23,794 nucleotides of DNA from DASQEH01 sp035633755 (GTDB lineage Bacteria; Actinomycetota; Actinomycetes; Propionibacteriales; Nocardioidaceae), in contig DASQEH010000037.1 in the NCBI GenBank assembly GCA_035633755.1, positions 1 to 23,794 of the forward strand. Direction: 5' to 3'. The notes under the pieces are model-generated. The model saw nothing but the letters and a program-made list of their open reading frames with translations, did no database searches and was not told where the DNA came from. Made by a program: the position numbers and the translations under genes. This document shows, one piece after another, positions 15,808-22,621 of the stretch (positions are counted from its first letter, which is position 1; each line of letters starts with the position of its first letter).

Positions 15808-15835
15808 TTGACCAGCCGATGAGACGTCTTACGGT
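15808..15835 (+). promoter_or_regulatory. Sigma70-type promoter of the two-TM protein gene
   Basis: TTGACC (15808-15813) and TACGGT (15830-15835) are 16 bp apart, about 50 nt before the GTG at 15883. A GACGTC hexamer occurs on both sides of the -35 (15815 region and 15822 region are within 15 bp of each other or nearby), which may be chance. Confidence 0.5.
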
Positions 15836-15882
15836 GGACAAAGCTTCTACTGCGTGGCGCAGCCGCGAGACGAGGGGACGCC

Positions 15883-16206
15883 GTGTCCGCCGAATTCGAC
15901 GTCCCTTTCCAGATTACCCACCGGTTGGCGACGGATGCCGAGAAGAGCAAGGCGAGACATCAGGAGCACCTGAAGTCGCCGCCCACACCGACTGGTGTGC
16001 TCCTGACTTACGGTGTGCTCTGGGTGCTGCTCGGCATCGCAGTCCTGTACCTGCTCATCACGATGGACGATGAGCGCGTCGCGTACTTGTCGTCCTTGTT
16101 GGTGTTGCAGTACGGAGCATGGGCCGTCGGCGGATGCTTCATCTTGCTAGGCGGTTACCGTCTGCTCCGGAACCACAGTCGACGGCCCCGCGCACGCGAG
16201 GGCTGA
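15883..16206 (+). CDS. Small two-TM membrane protein, unknown function
   Basis: A 107-aa protein with a polar N-terminus of about 38 residues, two membrane helices (about 40-60, GVLLTYGVLWVLLGIAVLYLL, and about 70-93, SSLLVLQYGAWAVGGCFILLGG), and a short Arg-rich tail. The charge pattern predicts both ends in the cytoplasm. I do not recognise a family. The start is GTG 15883, with GAGGGG about 5 nt upstream and a sigma70-like promoter further up. A strong hairpin lies 59 nt after the stop. Confidence 0.65.
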   Translation: MSAEFDVPFQITHRLATDAEKSKARHQEHLKSPPTPTGVLLTYGVLWVLLGIAVLYLLITMDDERVAYLSSLLVLQYGAWAVGGCFILLGGYRLLRNHSRRPRAREG

Positions 16207-16264
16207 CTCGCTACGCCGTCATCTCGTGAGATGGCCTTCCACGTGCTGGCCTACAGCTCATACG

Positions 16265-16315
16265 GTAGGGGACGGTCGCCGACGCAGCGTCTTTCTACGT
16301 CGGCGACCTTCCTAC
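16265..16315. terminator. Bidirectional hairpin terminator between convergent genes
   Basis: GGTCGCCGACG (16274-16284) pairs perfectly with CGTCGGCGACC (16298-16308) across a 13-nt loop. GTAGG (16265-16269) and CCTAC (16311-16315) extend the stem beyond small bulges. It lies between the stops of the two-TM protein and the metallophosphoesterase, as expected of a shared terminator. There is no U-tract, which is common in high-GC actinobacteria. Confidence 0.75.
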
Positions 16316-16436
16316 TCCGCGGGCGTCCCGGGTCACCCGTGCAGCAGTTCCATCCGACCGGTACCCATGCGCCCGTGCCTTACGCTGGCTTAGTCGGTGC
16401 AACTATGGCGTGCGTCTCGCTTCGTTCCGATGGTCG

Positions 16437-17351
16437 TCAGCGTTTGATGGTGTACCTGTCGAGCACGCCGCCATCTTGGTCGATCGCCCGGCCGACGAGG
16501 CGGTCCTCGTAGACGAGCAGCTCGGAGTAGTGCAATATCTCTTCGCTCACGGCGGTGAACTCCTCGTCCCCCGTGGGGGTGGACTTGGCGCCCGCACCGG
16601 ATACCACGTACGTCACTCCGTTCTGTGGCTCTGATCGCTGGTAGTCATGGTCGTGTCCGGCCAGAACCAGCGGAACGTCGTACTCCTCGAACAGCGGCAC
16701 CCACGCCTCGCGCACCTTCATGTCCGACCCGTGCTTCCCCGCTGAGTAGGGCGGGTGATGCATGATCGCCACCGTCCAGACGTCGGGGGGCTGTGGCTGC
16801 GCCAACGTCTGCTCCAGCCACTCGGTCTGCTCCTCGTCGTCGACCTGGTTGGAGTCCAAGGCGATGATTCGTACCGGACCGATCTGGTCCTCGTACCACG
16901 GATCCTCTCGACCGAGAGCGCGCATGATCTCGTCCTGCTCGCCGCTCTTGTAGTCATGGTTGCCCAGCACCGGCACGAGCTCAGCGCCGCCGTCCAACAG
17001 CGGACCGAACGGCTCGAGGACGACCTCCTCCACAAGCGAGACCTCGCCATCGGGGTAGATGAGGTCTCCGAGCAGCATCAGAGCGTCATAGCCGCCGCCT
17101 TGGCCTTCGATCACCATGCGCCGTGCCGTGGCCAGCTGCTTGTCGCTGCCTGTGCCAGTGTCTCCGGCGAAAGCCAGCCTCAAGCTCGGCTCACCAGTGT
17201 CGGGCGGGTCTGGGTCGACCGCCGAGGGAGGAGGACGATCCTCGTCGAAGATGGACGAGACAAAGGCCGGCGTCCAGACCAGCAAGCCGACCGCCACCAC
17301 AGCAACGACAGCGAACACGCCCGCCAGGATGGCCTTCGTGCGGCTGCTCAT
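16437..17351 (-). CDS. Secreted or membrane-anchored purple-acid-phosphatase-like metallophosphoesterase
   Basis: A 304-aa phosphoesterase acting outside the membrane. An N-terminal helix (about 7-30) serves as signal or anchor, followed by a Pro/Asp-rich linker. The calcineurin-like metal site is complete: GDTG (Asp64), GDLIY (Asp96 with Tyr99), GNHDY (Asn131, His132), MHHPPY (His198) and AGHDHDY (His233, His235). The Tyr after GDxx matches the tyrosinate ligand of purple acid phosphatases. The likely role is release of phosphate from extracellular esters, which would complement Pst, but the substrate is unproven. The ATG at 17351 has GGAGG 8 nt upstream. It is convergent with the two-TM protein gene. 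Confidence 0.9.
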   Translation of the reverse strand: MSSRTKAILAGVFAVVAVVAVGLLVWTPAFVSSIFDEDRPPPSAVDPDPPDTGEPSLRLAFAGDTGTGSDKQLATARRMVIEGQGGGYDALMLLGDLIYPDGEVSLVEEVVLEPFGPLLDGGAELVPVLGNHDYKSGEQDEIMRALGREDPWYEDQIGPVRIIALDSNQVDDEEQTEWLEQTLAQPQPPDVWTVAIMHHPPYSAGKHGSDMKVREAWVPLFEEYDVPLVLAGHDHDYQRSEPQNGVTYVVSGAGAKSTPTGDEEFTAVSEEILHYSELLVYEDRLVGRAIDQDGGVLDRYTIKR

Positions 17352-17571
17352 CGTTCGGACCTCCGGGTGTCAATGGCCAGTGCCACGCCACGTAGGGCAA
17401 GCCGCGACTGGATGGTCGGACCGACTACCGCCGGCTCCAGTCCAGTGTCCCACGATGCCCCAGGCGCTCTGGGTCGATGATCGGCTTCTGTCTCAGCGCA
17501 TAAGAGCGGGAGTGTTCACCTTCCTATCCCGCGAGCGAGTTCTACCCGAGTGGTGCTGCTTTCGGTTCCGC

Positions 17572-18156
17572 TCAGAAGCCCCGGCATTGGTCTTCTTTAC
17601 TGCCTGCGACCTGGTTGTTGTCGCCAATCGGTCCAGGGACGTTGGCTTTGCATTGCAGGTTTCCGTCGATGCGGTTGCCGAAGATTCGGAAGCCACCCCT
17701 GTTAGAGAAGGCTTGGAGATCACCCTCAATCACATTCCGCCTCGTGATCTGCAGCAGCCGACTTTGCTCTACTTGGAGATTGCCACCGATGACGGTGCGT
17801 CCAACGCGTCCTCGTGCTCCCCCCTCGAGTTGGATGTCGCCCTCGACGCGGGTGCGGACGATGCGATCGCCTACCTTGCGAGGGGTCACGCCGACGCGCC
17901 GGTGATCGTTGGCCTGGATGTTTCCGCCTATGGTGGCGCCCCTTACTTTGAGAGTGGCTCTTGCCTTAACGAACACATTGCCGTCGATCCGAGTGCCTCG
18001 CAACGTGCAGGTGGCACCCTGGGGCACGATCACGCTGCCGTCAACGGATACCGCGCGGATGAGACCCGTGCAGGTGCGATCGTCGGCGGATGCCTGGCCG
18101 GGAGTTAGTAGGGCGCCTAGCAGGACGACTGGAACAAGGAGGAGAGAGCGTTTCAT
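17572..18156 (-). CDS. Secreted solenoid-repeat (beta-helix-like) protein
   Basis: A 194-aa exported protein with a Sec signal peptide (cleavage expected after ASA, near residue 24). The mature part repeats a short motif, IDGN (57), IGGN (76), VEGD (104), IGGN (123), IEGD (143) and IDGN (163), each followed by alternating hydrophobic residues (NVFV, NIQA, DIQL, NLQV, DLQA, NLQC). The roughly 20-residue period suggests a right-handed beta-solenoid, as in bactofilin-like or pectate-lyase-like folds. Four Cys (29, 50, 169, 191) could form a disulfide at each end. I know no function; an extracellular scaffold or surface protein is inferred. The start ATG has GAAGG upstream. It lies next to the response regulator, with an 11-bp direct repeat over its promoter. 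Confidence 0.8.
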   Translation of the reverse strand: MKRSLLLVPVVLLGALLTPGQASADDRTCTGLIRAVSVDGSVIVPQGATCTLRGTRIDGNVFVKARATLKVRGATIGGNIQANDHRRVGVTPRKVGDRIVRTRVEGDIQLEGGARGRVGRTVIGGNLQVEQSRLLQITRRNVIEGDLQAFSNRGGFRIFGNRIDGNLQCKANVPGPIGDNNQVAGSKEDQCRGF

Positions 18157-18192
18157 GAGACCTTCACTTTCGTCGCGAGCACGTATGGCACG

Positions 18193-18225
18193 ACCGTAGA
18201 CACAGCACGTAAGCCGCCGCTAAGG
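18193..18225 (-). promoter_or_regulatory. Promoter of the solenoid gene with 11-bp-phased direct repeat
   Basis: On the minus strand CTTAG and CTTAC begin 11 bp apart within 18225-18209, the spacing bound by OmpR-family dimers. They are followed 10 nt later by a -10 hexamer TACGGT (18198-18193), so the repeat covers the -35 position, as at promoters that need an activator. A further CTAAGG lies upstream (18246-18241). The adjacent OmpR-type regulator is the obvious candidate; binding is inferred. Confidence 0.5.
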
Positions 18226-18311
18226 CTGCGATGAGACTTTCCTTAGTCGAATTCAGCAACGCGCAGGTGAAAGCCATCACACAAGTCGGATACGCTGCCT
18301 CAGCCGAGGAG

Positions 18312-18373
18312 GTGAAGCGCGATACCCCAGGCCGTGGCCTCACCTGAGTGGCGTGAAGCGATACCCCATGCCG
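18312..18373. repeat. Imperfect direct repeat duplicating the response regulator 3' end
   Basis: GTGAAGCG plus ATACCCCAGGCCG at 18312-18334 (with two extra bases, CG, between) repeats GTGAAGCG plus ATACCCCATGCCG at 18353-18373. The second copy encodes the last residues (GMGYRFTP) of the response regulator. The first lies just beyond its stop and would read GLGYR before the two-base insertion. Confidence 0.7.
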
Positions 18374-19014
18374 CGGACAGTGGTGATCAGGTCAGCCCCC
18401 AGCTTGCGGCGAAGATATCCGACGTACACATCGACGATGTTGGACTCAGGGTCGAACTCGTACCCCCACACGTGGGACAGCAGCTGTTCGCGTGACAGCA
18501 CCTGGTGCGGGTGCCGGACGAACATCTCGGCCAGCACGAACTCGCGCGCGGACAGCTCGGCCAACTTCCCGTTCACCCGCACCTCCCTCCTGAGCAGATC
18601 CATGTGGACCGGGCCCTGCTCAAGGGTGGTCTGGTTGTCACCGCCCTCGACGCGCCCACGGAGCCGAAGTTTGACGCGTGCCGCCAGCTCGGCGAATCGG
18701 AATGGCTTCGACATGTAGTCGTCGGCGCCGCCTTCGAGACCGCGAACTGTGTCGACCACGGAGTCCCGCGCGGTGAGGACGATCACGGGAACCGAGGAGC
18801 CGGACTCCCGCATGCGTTGTAACAGGTTGAACCCGTCGAGTTCTGGCAAGCCTATGTCGAGGATCACTAGGTCGAACTGGCCGGTGAGCGCGTAATCCAG
18901 GCCCGTAACGCCGTCTCCGGCCACCGTGGGCGTGAAGCCCTCGGCCCGCAGCCCCTTCTCTATGAAGGAGGAGATCCTGGGCTCGTCCTCGATGATCAAG
19001 ATCCTGCTTACCAC
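18340..19014 (-). CDS. OmpR/PhoB-family response regulator
   Basis: A 224-aa DNA-binding response regulator. The receiver domain (about 1-115) is intact: Asp10-Glu11 acidic pair, phospho-acceptor Asp53 (ILDIGLP), Thr81 (LTARD) and Lys103 (SKPF). The effector is a winged helix (about 130-224) with LSAREFVLAEMFV, LLSHVWGYEFDPESNIVDVYVGYLRRKLG and the hairpin RGMGYRF. The start is GTG 19014, with AGGAG 5 nt upstream. The kinase stop lies inside its first codons (7-nt overlap), so kinase and regulator are translationally coupled. The order kinase-then-regulator is the less common one. Likely targets include the solenoid gene next door and possibly its own operon. Confidence 0.95.
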   Translation of the reverse strand: MVSRILIIEDEPRISSFIEKGLRAEGFTPTVAGDGVTGLDYALTGQFDLVILDIGLPELDGFNLLQRMRESGSSVPVIVLTARDSVVDTVRGLEGGADDYMSKPFRFAELAARVKLRLRGRVEGGDNQTTLEQGPVHMDLLRREVRVNGKLAELSAREFVLAEMFVRHPHQVLSREQLLSHVWGYEFDPESNIVDVYVGYLRRKLGADLITTVRGMGYRFTPLR

Positions 19015-20543
19015 GTCGGCTCCTGAGCAGTCCCATTCGCCGCTGGCTCTGCCGGCTTGTCCGGCGCCTCACGTGGCCATGCCTGATGTGCCACTCGGCC
19101 CTCTCCGGCCGGTCCGTTGCGGGGGATAGTGATGGTGAACGTGGCGCCCCGCCCCGGCGCGGAGGAGACCGCCACGTCCCCGCCATGCGCCTGGGCGATT
19201 GCCCGCACGATGGCCAACCCGAGCCCACTTCCGTTCCCCTTGTCGTCGCCTCGACGAAAGCGCTCGAATATCACGTCGTGCACGGCGGCTGGGATGCCTG
19301 GCCCCTGGTCGCTGACCCACCATGAGACGCGGTCACCGGCCACCCGGGAGCCGACTTGAATGACGCTTCGGCTCGCCGTGTGCACGACCGCATTGGCCGC
19401 GAGCTGCACCATGGCTTGGGTCAGCCGCTGGGCGTCCACCTTCACCACGCCCTCACCCCGCGCGTCAACGCGCCACTCCCGAGGCCCGAGCCCACGCATC
19501 TTCTCCAGCAGTATGTCGGTGAGGGCGCCCACGTCGACTTCCTCCACAGCGAGGAAGTCCGGACGCCGAGCCTTGGCGAGCAAGATGAGCTCTTCGACCA
19601 GCCGCCCCATTCGGTCGACTTCCTCCAGGACGAGGGCGCGGGTCGCCGCCACATCGGCAGGATCGTCACGCACCATGAGCTCCAGGTGGCCGCGGACGAT
19701 GGTCAGGGGCGTCTTGAGCTCGTGGCCGACGTCGTCCAGGAACTGTCGCTGCGTCGAAAAGGCAGCCTCCAGTCGATCGAGCATCTCGTTGAACGTCATC
19801 GTGAGATCGGTGAGATCGTCGTTTCCCGTGGCGGCGATCCGCCTTGTCAGGTCGGAGTCGCTTATCTCCCGGGCGGTCGCCTTGAGCTGCCTGATCGGGC
19901 TGAGGAGCCGCCCTGAGACCACATAAGCGCCGACCCCCACGACGAGCAGAGAGATGCTCGCAACAAGGACGTAGGTCTGAACCGTCTGCCGCAGCTGGGC
20001 TGCTATCTCGTCGAGCGAGTAGGCGTAGACGATTGCGCCGTCAGTCCGCTCGTCGCGGACTGGCTTGACCGCGACCCGTAGGGGGCCGATCACGGAGTCG
20101 ATTTCGTCGACTCCACCCTCAGGACCCACCGCGTTGACCCCTGTGATGAACTGGGGGTCGCTGAACAGCTCCTTGTGCAGGTCCGCTTGAAGCAGCCGCT
20201 GCGGCTTGTTGTCCCAGAAGACGATGACTGACTCCGCCGGATCTCCCGCGGTTGACGCCAGGGCGCTCAGCAGTAACCGCCTCGCCGTCCCGTTCACTCC
20301 AGGGTCTGTACTGCCCTGCAAGGCCTCGAAACGCCGCAGCTCCCGTGCGATCGACTCGTCCACGGCATCGTCTAGCCGCTGCTCCTGGAGCACGAAGACG
20401 GCGAGCCCCGCCCCGGCAAGCGCAAGGCCGGACAAGATGACGACGGCCACCGTGATCCGCAGCCGGACCGGAACCCGCCCGAACCACCTGTCCGCGCGAC
20501 CATCATCCGTCGTCGCCTCCACCGTCGTCGTCGCCACGGGCAC
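19008..20543 (-). CDS. HAMP-containing sensor histidine kinase
   Basis: A kinase of up to 511 aa. It has TM1 (about 29-53), an extracellular sensor region (about 54-190), TM2 (about 191-210), a HAMP linker (to about 262), an H-box DVGHELKTPLT with phospho-acceptor His274, an N-box (QLAANAVVHT, Asn384), G1 DQGPGIP, F-box FERF and G2 GSGLGLAI. The C-terminal 35 residues are a Pro/Ala-rich tail. The start is uncertain: GTG 20543 and GTG 20522 both lie inside the 3' end of the upstream acidic gene, and neither has a good Shine-Dalgarno; coupling to that gene is likely. It should phosphorylate the overlapping regulator. The signal is unknown, but the Asp-rich upstream protein may take part in sensing. 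Confidence 0.93.
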   Translation of the reverse strand: MPVATTTVEATTDDGRADRWFGRVPVRLRITVAVVILSGLALAGAGLAVFVLQEQRLDDAVDESIARELRRFEALQGSTDPGVNGTARRLLLSALASTAGDPAESVIVFWDNKPQRLLQADLHKELFSDPQFITGVNAVGPEGGVDEIDSVIGPLRVAVKPVRDERTDGAIVYAYSLDEIAAQLRQTVQTYVLVASISLLVVGVGAYVVSGRLLSPIRQLKATAREISDSDLTRRIAATGNDDLTDLTMTFNEMLDRLEAAFSTQRQFLDDVGHELKTPLTIVRGHLELMVRDDPADVAATRALVLEEVDRMGRLVEELILLAKARRPDFLAVEEVDVGALTDILLEKMRGLGPREWRVDARGEGVVKVDAQRLTQAMVQLAANAVVHTASRSVIQVGSRVAGDRVSWWVSDQGPGIPAAVHDVIFERFRRGDDKGNGSGLGLAIVRAIAQAHGGDVAVSSAPGRGATFTITIPRNGPAGEGRVAHQAWPREAPDKPAEPAANGTAQEPTW

Positions 20544-21009
20544 CGGTGCCGTCTTGATCGTCCTCGTCTTGATCGTCCTCGTTCTGGTCGTCAGGATCCT
20601 CTACCCGGCGGGGAACCTCGACCTCGCCATCAACATCATCCCGGTCGGCGGTCGTACCTGTCTGCCCAATCACCGGCGGAGGGCCATCAGAACTCCGCGG
20701 AGCGGCCGCACGGCCGTCGTCCCGCTCCTCATCATCAAGACTGTCGCCAGTCCCTGTGCCACTGCTGTGGCTGGTCGGATCGTCGTCGTCAAGGTCGCCG
20801 GCGGGACGAGAGTCCGCTGACTCAGTGGGCGGCGACGTGGATGTCACGACCACCACCGGATCCCCCGTGTCCGGTGGTGGCGCCCCAGTGCCGCCTAGAA
20901 AGCTGCCAACGGCCCACGCGCCGCACGCGATAGCGAAGGCGCCGCCCACGAACGGCTTCCACATCAGATTCACACCCGCGAGCATCGCCCAGATAGGCGA
21001 GATCTCCAT
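20503..21009 (-). CDS. Membrane-anchored Asp-rich protein, first gene of the two-component operon
   Basis: A 168-aa protein I do not recognise. An N-terminal hydrophobic helix (about 18-40, GGAFAIACGAWAVGSFLGG) is followed by a long disordered region extremely rich in Asp/Glu, Gly, Thr and Pro, ending in three DDQ(N/D)(E/G) repeats and a DDDGGGDD tail. With the helix as anchor, the acidic tail would lie outside the cell and could bind Ca2+, Mg2+ or cationic peptides. ATG 21009 is the first start after an in-frame TGA; ATG codons at residues 9 and 16 are alternatives. It overlaps the kinase gene by up to 41 nt, which argues for a functional link. Composition makes homology calls unreliable. 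Confidence 0.65.
   Translation of the reverse strand: MEISPIWAMLAGVNLMWKPFVGGAFAIACGAWAVGSFLGGTGAPPPDTGDPVVVVTSTSPPTESADSRPAGDLDDDDPTSHSSGTGTGDSLDDEERDDGRAAAPRSSDGPPPVIGQTGTTADRDDVDGEVEVPRRVEDPDDQNEDDQDEDDQDGTGARGDDDGGGDDG
20551..20595. repeat. Three tandem 15-bp repeats in the Asp-rich gene
   Basis: Two identical 15-bp units (20551-20565 and 20566-20580, GTCTTGATCGTCCTC on the plus strand) are followed by a diverged third (20581-20595). They encode the DDQxx repeats. Slippage here could change tail length in 5-residue steps without a frameshift. Confidence 0.8.
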
Positions 21010-21034
21010 GAGGACCTGATGAGGAAGTCCTCAT
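21008..21034 (-). promoter_or_regulatory. Repeat cluster at the start of the two-component operon
   Basis: On the minus strand ATGAGGA (21034-21028) faces TCCTCAT (21025-21019) as a near-perfect 16-bp palindrome, and a second TCCTCAT (21014-21008) follows exactly 11 bp later. The last copy overlaps the start codon of the Asp-rich gene. An 11-bp direct repeat suits an OmpR-family dimer; the position over the start codon would favour repression or translational control by an RNA hairpin. Confidence 0.4.
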
Positions 21035-21191
21035 CCATGGGCGAGGACGATGGCGTCTTGCACCGTCGCTGACGTGGCGCCCCCGGCCTAAGCAGGCGAT
21101 CCGGGGAAGCGCGGTGGCATGCGAACCCTTCATGCTTGTGGCCGTTGCTTCGCCGCGGCGTGAAACAAGGATGACTCAAAACCCGCTACTC

Positions 21192-21222
21192 GTTACCTAT
21201 GTTCTTAGTCGGGTAAGGTAAC
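21192..21222 (+). promoter_or_regulatory. MarR-gene promoter with inverted repeat (probable autoregulatory operator)
   Basis: GTTACCT (21192-21198) and AGGTAAC (21216-21222) form a perfect 7-bp inverted repeat with a 17-nt spacer. The right arm overlaps the -10 hexamer TAAGGT (21214-21219), which ends 6 nt before the ATG at 21226. This is the layout of a self-repressed leaderless MarR gene. The repeat is seen; binding is inferred. Confidence 0.6.
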
Positions 21223-21225
21223 AAT

Positions 21226-21693
21226 ATGACGGCGACGATCTTTGACAAGCTTCTCTTCGCCAGCCACGTTCTCCAGCGCGACATGACCCGAACCTTCGCG
21301 GGCACTCCGTTGACGGAATCCCGGGTGGCGGTTCTGTGGGTCCTGCAGACAGTCGGGCCATCGACGCAGCAGAGCATCGCGGCCGCCCTGGAGGTCAGCG
21401 CCCGAAACGTATCGGCCTTGGTCGATGCCCTGGAGAGGACCGGGTACGTGCGCCGCACGGCGCACCCAACTGATCGACGGGCGGTTCTCGTCGAGCTGAC
21501 CCAAGAGTCCACGGAGTTGATGGCCGGCATGCAACGAGAACACGCCGAGGTCTCCGCAGCGCTGATCGCTGCTGTGCCCCCCGCCGACCGCGCGGCGTTC
21601 GAGCGTGGCTTCGACGCGGTCGTTGCCCGTCTCAGTGAGCTGGTCGCCGGAGCAGACGCGAACGACGCGGCAGACGGTGGGCGGAGCCGATGA
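21226..21693 (+). CDS. MarR-family transcriptional regulator
   Basis: A 155-aa winged-helix regulator. The DNA-binding domain spans about residues 28-100: LTESRVAVLWVLQTVGPSTQQSIAAALEVSARNVSALVDALERTGYVRRTAHPTDRRAVLVELT contains the recognition helix and the wing with the family's DRR motif (quoted for the positions 29-92 only as key blocks STQQSIAAAL, VSALVDALERTGYV, DRRAVLVEL). Flanking helices should form the dimer interface and ligand pocket. No Cys sensor is present, so a small-molecule ligand is more likely than redox sensing. The ATG is probably leaderless and an inverted repeat overlaps the promoter. Its stop overlaps the start of the next gene (ATGA), so the membrane protein is its immediate partner and probable target. 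Confidence 0.92.
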   Translation: MTATIFDKLLFASHVLQRDMTRTFAGTPLTESRVAVLWVLQTVGPSTQQSIAAALEVSARNVSALVDALERTGYVRRTAHPTDRRAVLVELTQESTELMAGMQREHAEVSAALIAAVPPADRAAFERGFDAVVARLSELVAGADANDAADGGRSR

Positions 21694-22346
21694 CCCGACT
21701 CCGAGCCCCAGAGCGGACCGCTTCGTCGAGGTCCCGGATCGGGTGGTTCATCAGACGTGCGATGAGCTTGGAGAAGCACCTGTACGCCAGTATCGGTCGA
21801 GCCATCATGCGCCGTCCTGCCGTACCGTCCGGGGCGAAAGGTTTCCGGTACGACAGCCCGACGCTGTTGATCCTTGTCGTCTTCATCTTTGTATCCACGA
21901 TCGAAGTTTTCGCGATCGATCTCATTGTTCACCGGTGGCAGCCGGTGCGGGTCGCGTTCCTGGTACTGGGGGTGTGGGGCGTGATCTGGATGGTGGGGCT
22001 GCTCTGCGCTCACATCATGCGCCCGCATACCGTCGGGCCAAGCGGGCTGCGCATACGCGACGGTCTCGACCTCGATGTCGAGATCCGCTGGGACGACATT
22101 CACGCGGTCGCGATCAGGAAGCACGCCTATGAAGCCAAGCCGCCGCGTCTCATGGGCGGTGAGGGCTCACGCACCCTTGTCGTCGCAGTCTCGAACGAGT
22201 CGAATCTCGAGATCACGCTCGACAAGGCGACGATGGTCCGGCTGCCAGGAGGGCCTCCCAACGGCGGCGAGCAACACGTGACGGCGGTCCAATTGTGGGC
22301 GGACGACCCGCGCGCATACCTCGCGGAGGTCAAGAAGCACCTCTGA
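21690..22346 (+). CDS. Membrane protein co-transcribed with MarR regulator
   Basis: A 218-aa protein I cannot assign to a named family. A basic N-terminus of about 55 residues is followed by two membrane helices (about 57-82, DSPTLLILVVFIFVSTIEVF onward, and about 88-108) and a cytoplasmic C-terminal domain of about 105 residues. That domain begins HTVGPSGLRIRDG and continues EIRWDDIHAVAI, a pattern seen in bacterial PH-like domains of membrane proteins. The start ATG overlaps the marR stop in an ATGA junction, so translation is coupled. A hairpin 5 nt after the stop may end the operon. A role in response to whatever the MarR protein senses is inferred. Confidence 0.75.
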   Translation: MTRLRAPERTASSRSRIGWFIRRAMSLEKHLYASIGRAIMRRPAVPSGAKGFRYDSPTLLILVVFIFVSTIEVFAIDLIVHRWQPVRVAFLVLGVWGVIWMVGLLCAHIMRPHTVGPSGLRIRDGLDLDVEIRWDDIHAVAIRKHAYEAKPPRLMGGEGSRTLVVAVSNESNLEITLDKATMVRLPGGPPNGGEQHVTAVQLWADDPRAYLAEVKKHL

Positions 22347-22350
22347 GGCT

Positions 22351-22368
22351 GGTACCCCCACGGGTACC
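22351..22368 (+). terminator. Short hairpin after the marR operon
   Basis: GGTACCC (22351-22357) and GGGTACC (22362-22368) form a 7-bp perfect stem with a 4-nt loop, 5 nt after the stop codon. There is no U-tract. Confidence 0.5.
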
Positions 22369-22585
22369 ACGGCAGGCCTCGCTAGGAGTCCGTTGTCCTC
22401 TGGGCGTCAGGCCGAACATCGCCCTCGACCTGGTGACCAGCCGAACGTTCGACGGTCGGCTTCAGCTGCTCGAGTACGTGCCCAGGGTTCTCGAGAGGCC
22501 TCCTGGCATCGGGGAGTAGATGCGCTTCGGCCACGAGAGACCGCATGGCCACTCGAAGTCGCTCGGCGGGCTGGGCGTCGAGGCG

Positions 22586-22606
22586 TTGATGGGAAGGTCC
22601 CATCAA
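22586..22606. promoter_or_regulatory. Perfect 21-bp palindromic operator candidate
   Basis: TTGATGGGA and TCCCATCAA are exact inverted repeats around a 3-nt centre, 57 nt before the flavoprotein ATG. The size and tight centre are typical of a dimeric repressor or activator site. Confidence 0.65.
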
Positions 22607-22621
22607 TTGCTGAAACAGCAA
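22607..22621. promoter_or_regulatory. Second palindrome directly adjoining the first
   Basis: TTGCTG and CAGCAA are exact inverted repeats around AAA. It begins at the base after the first palindrome and likewise has a 3-nt centre. Downstream, TTTGGC (22627 region) and CACTCT (22651-22656) could be a -35/-10 pair with an 18-bp spacer, the -10 ending 6 nt before the ATG. Confidence 0.5.

Noticed and set aside
17116..18108. 330-codon plus-strand frame opposite the phosphoesterase and solenoid genes
   Set aside because: It spans two real minus-strand genes and their intergenic region; no domain is recognisable.
22382..22621. 79-codon minus-strand frame before the flavoprotein gene
   Set aside because: Weak GC bias at third positions, no motif, and both palindromes lie within its start region; at most a gene remnant.
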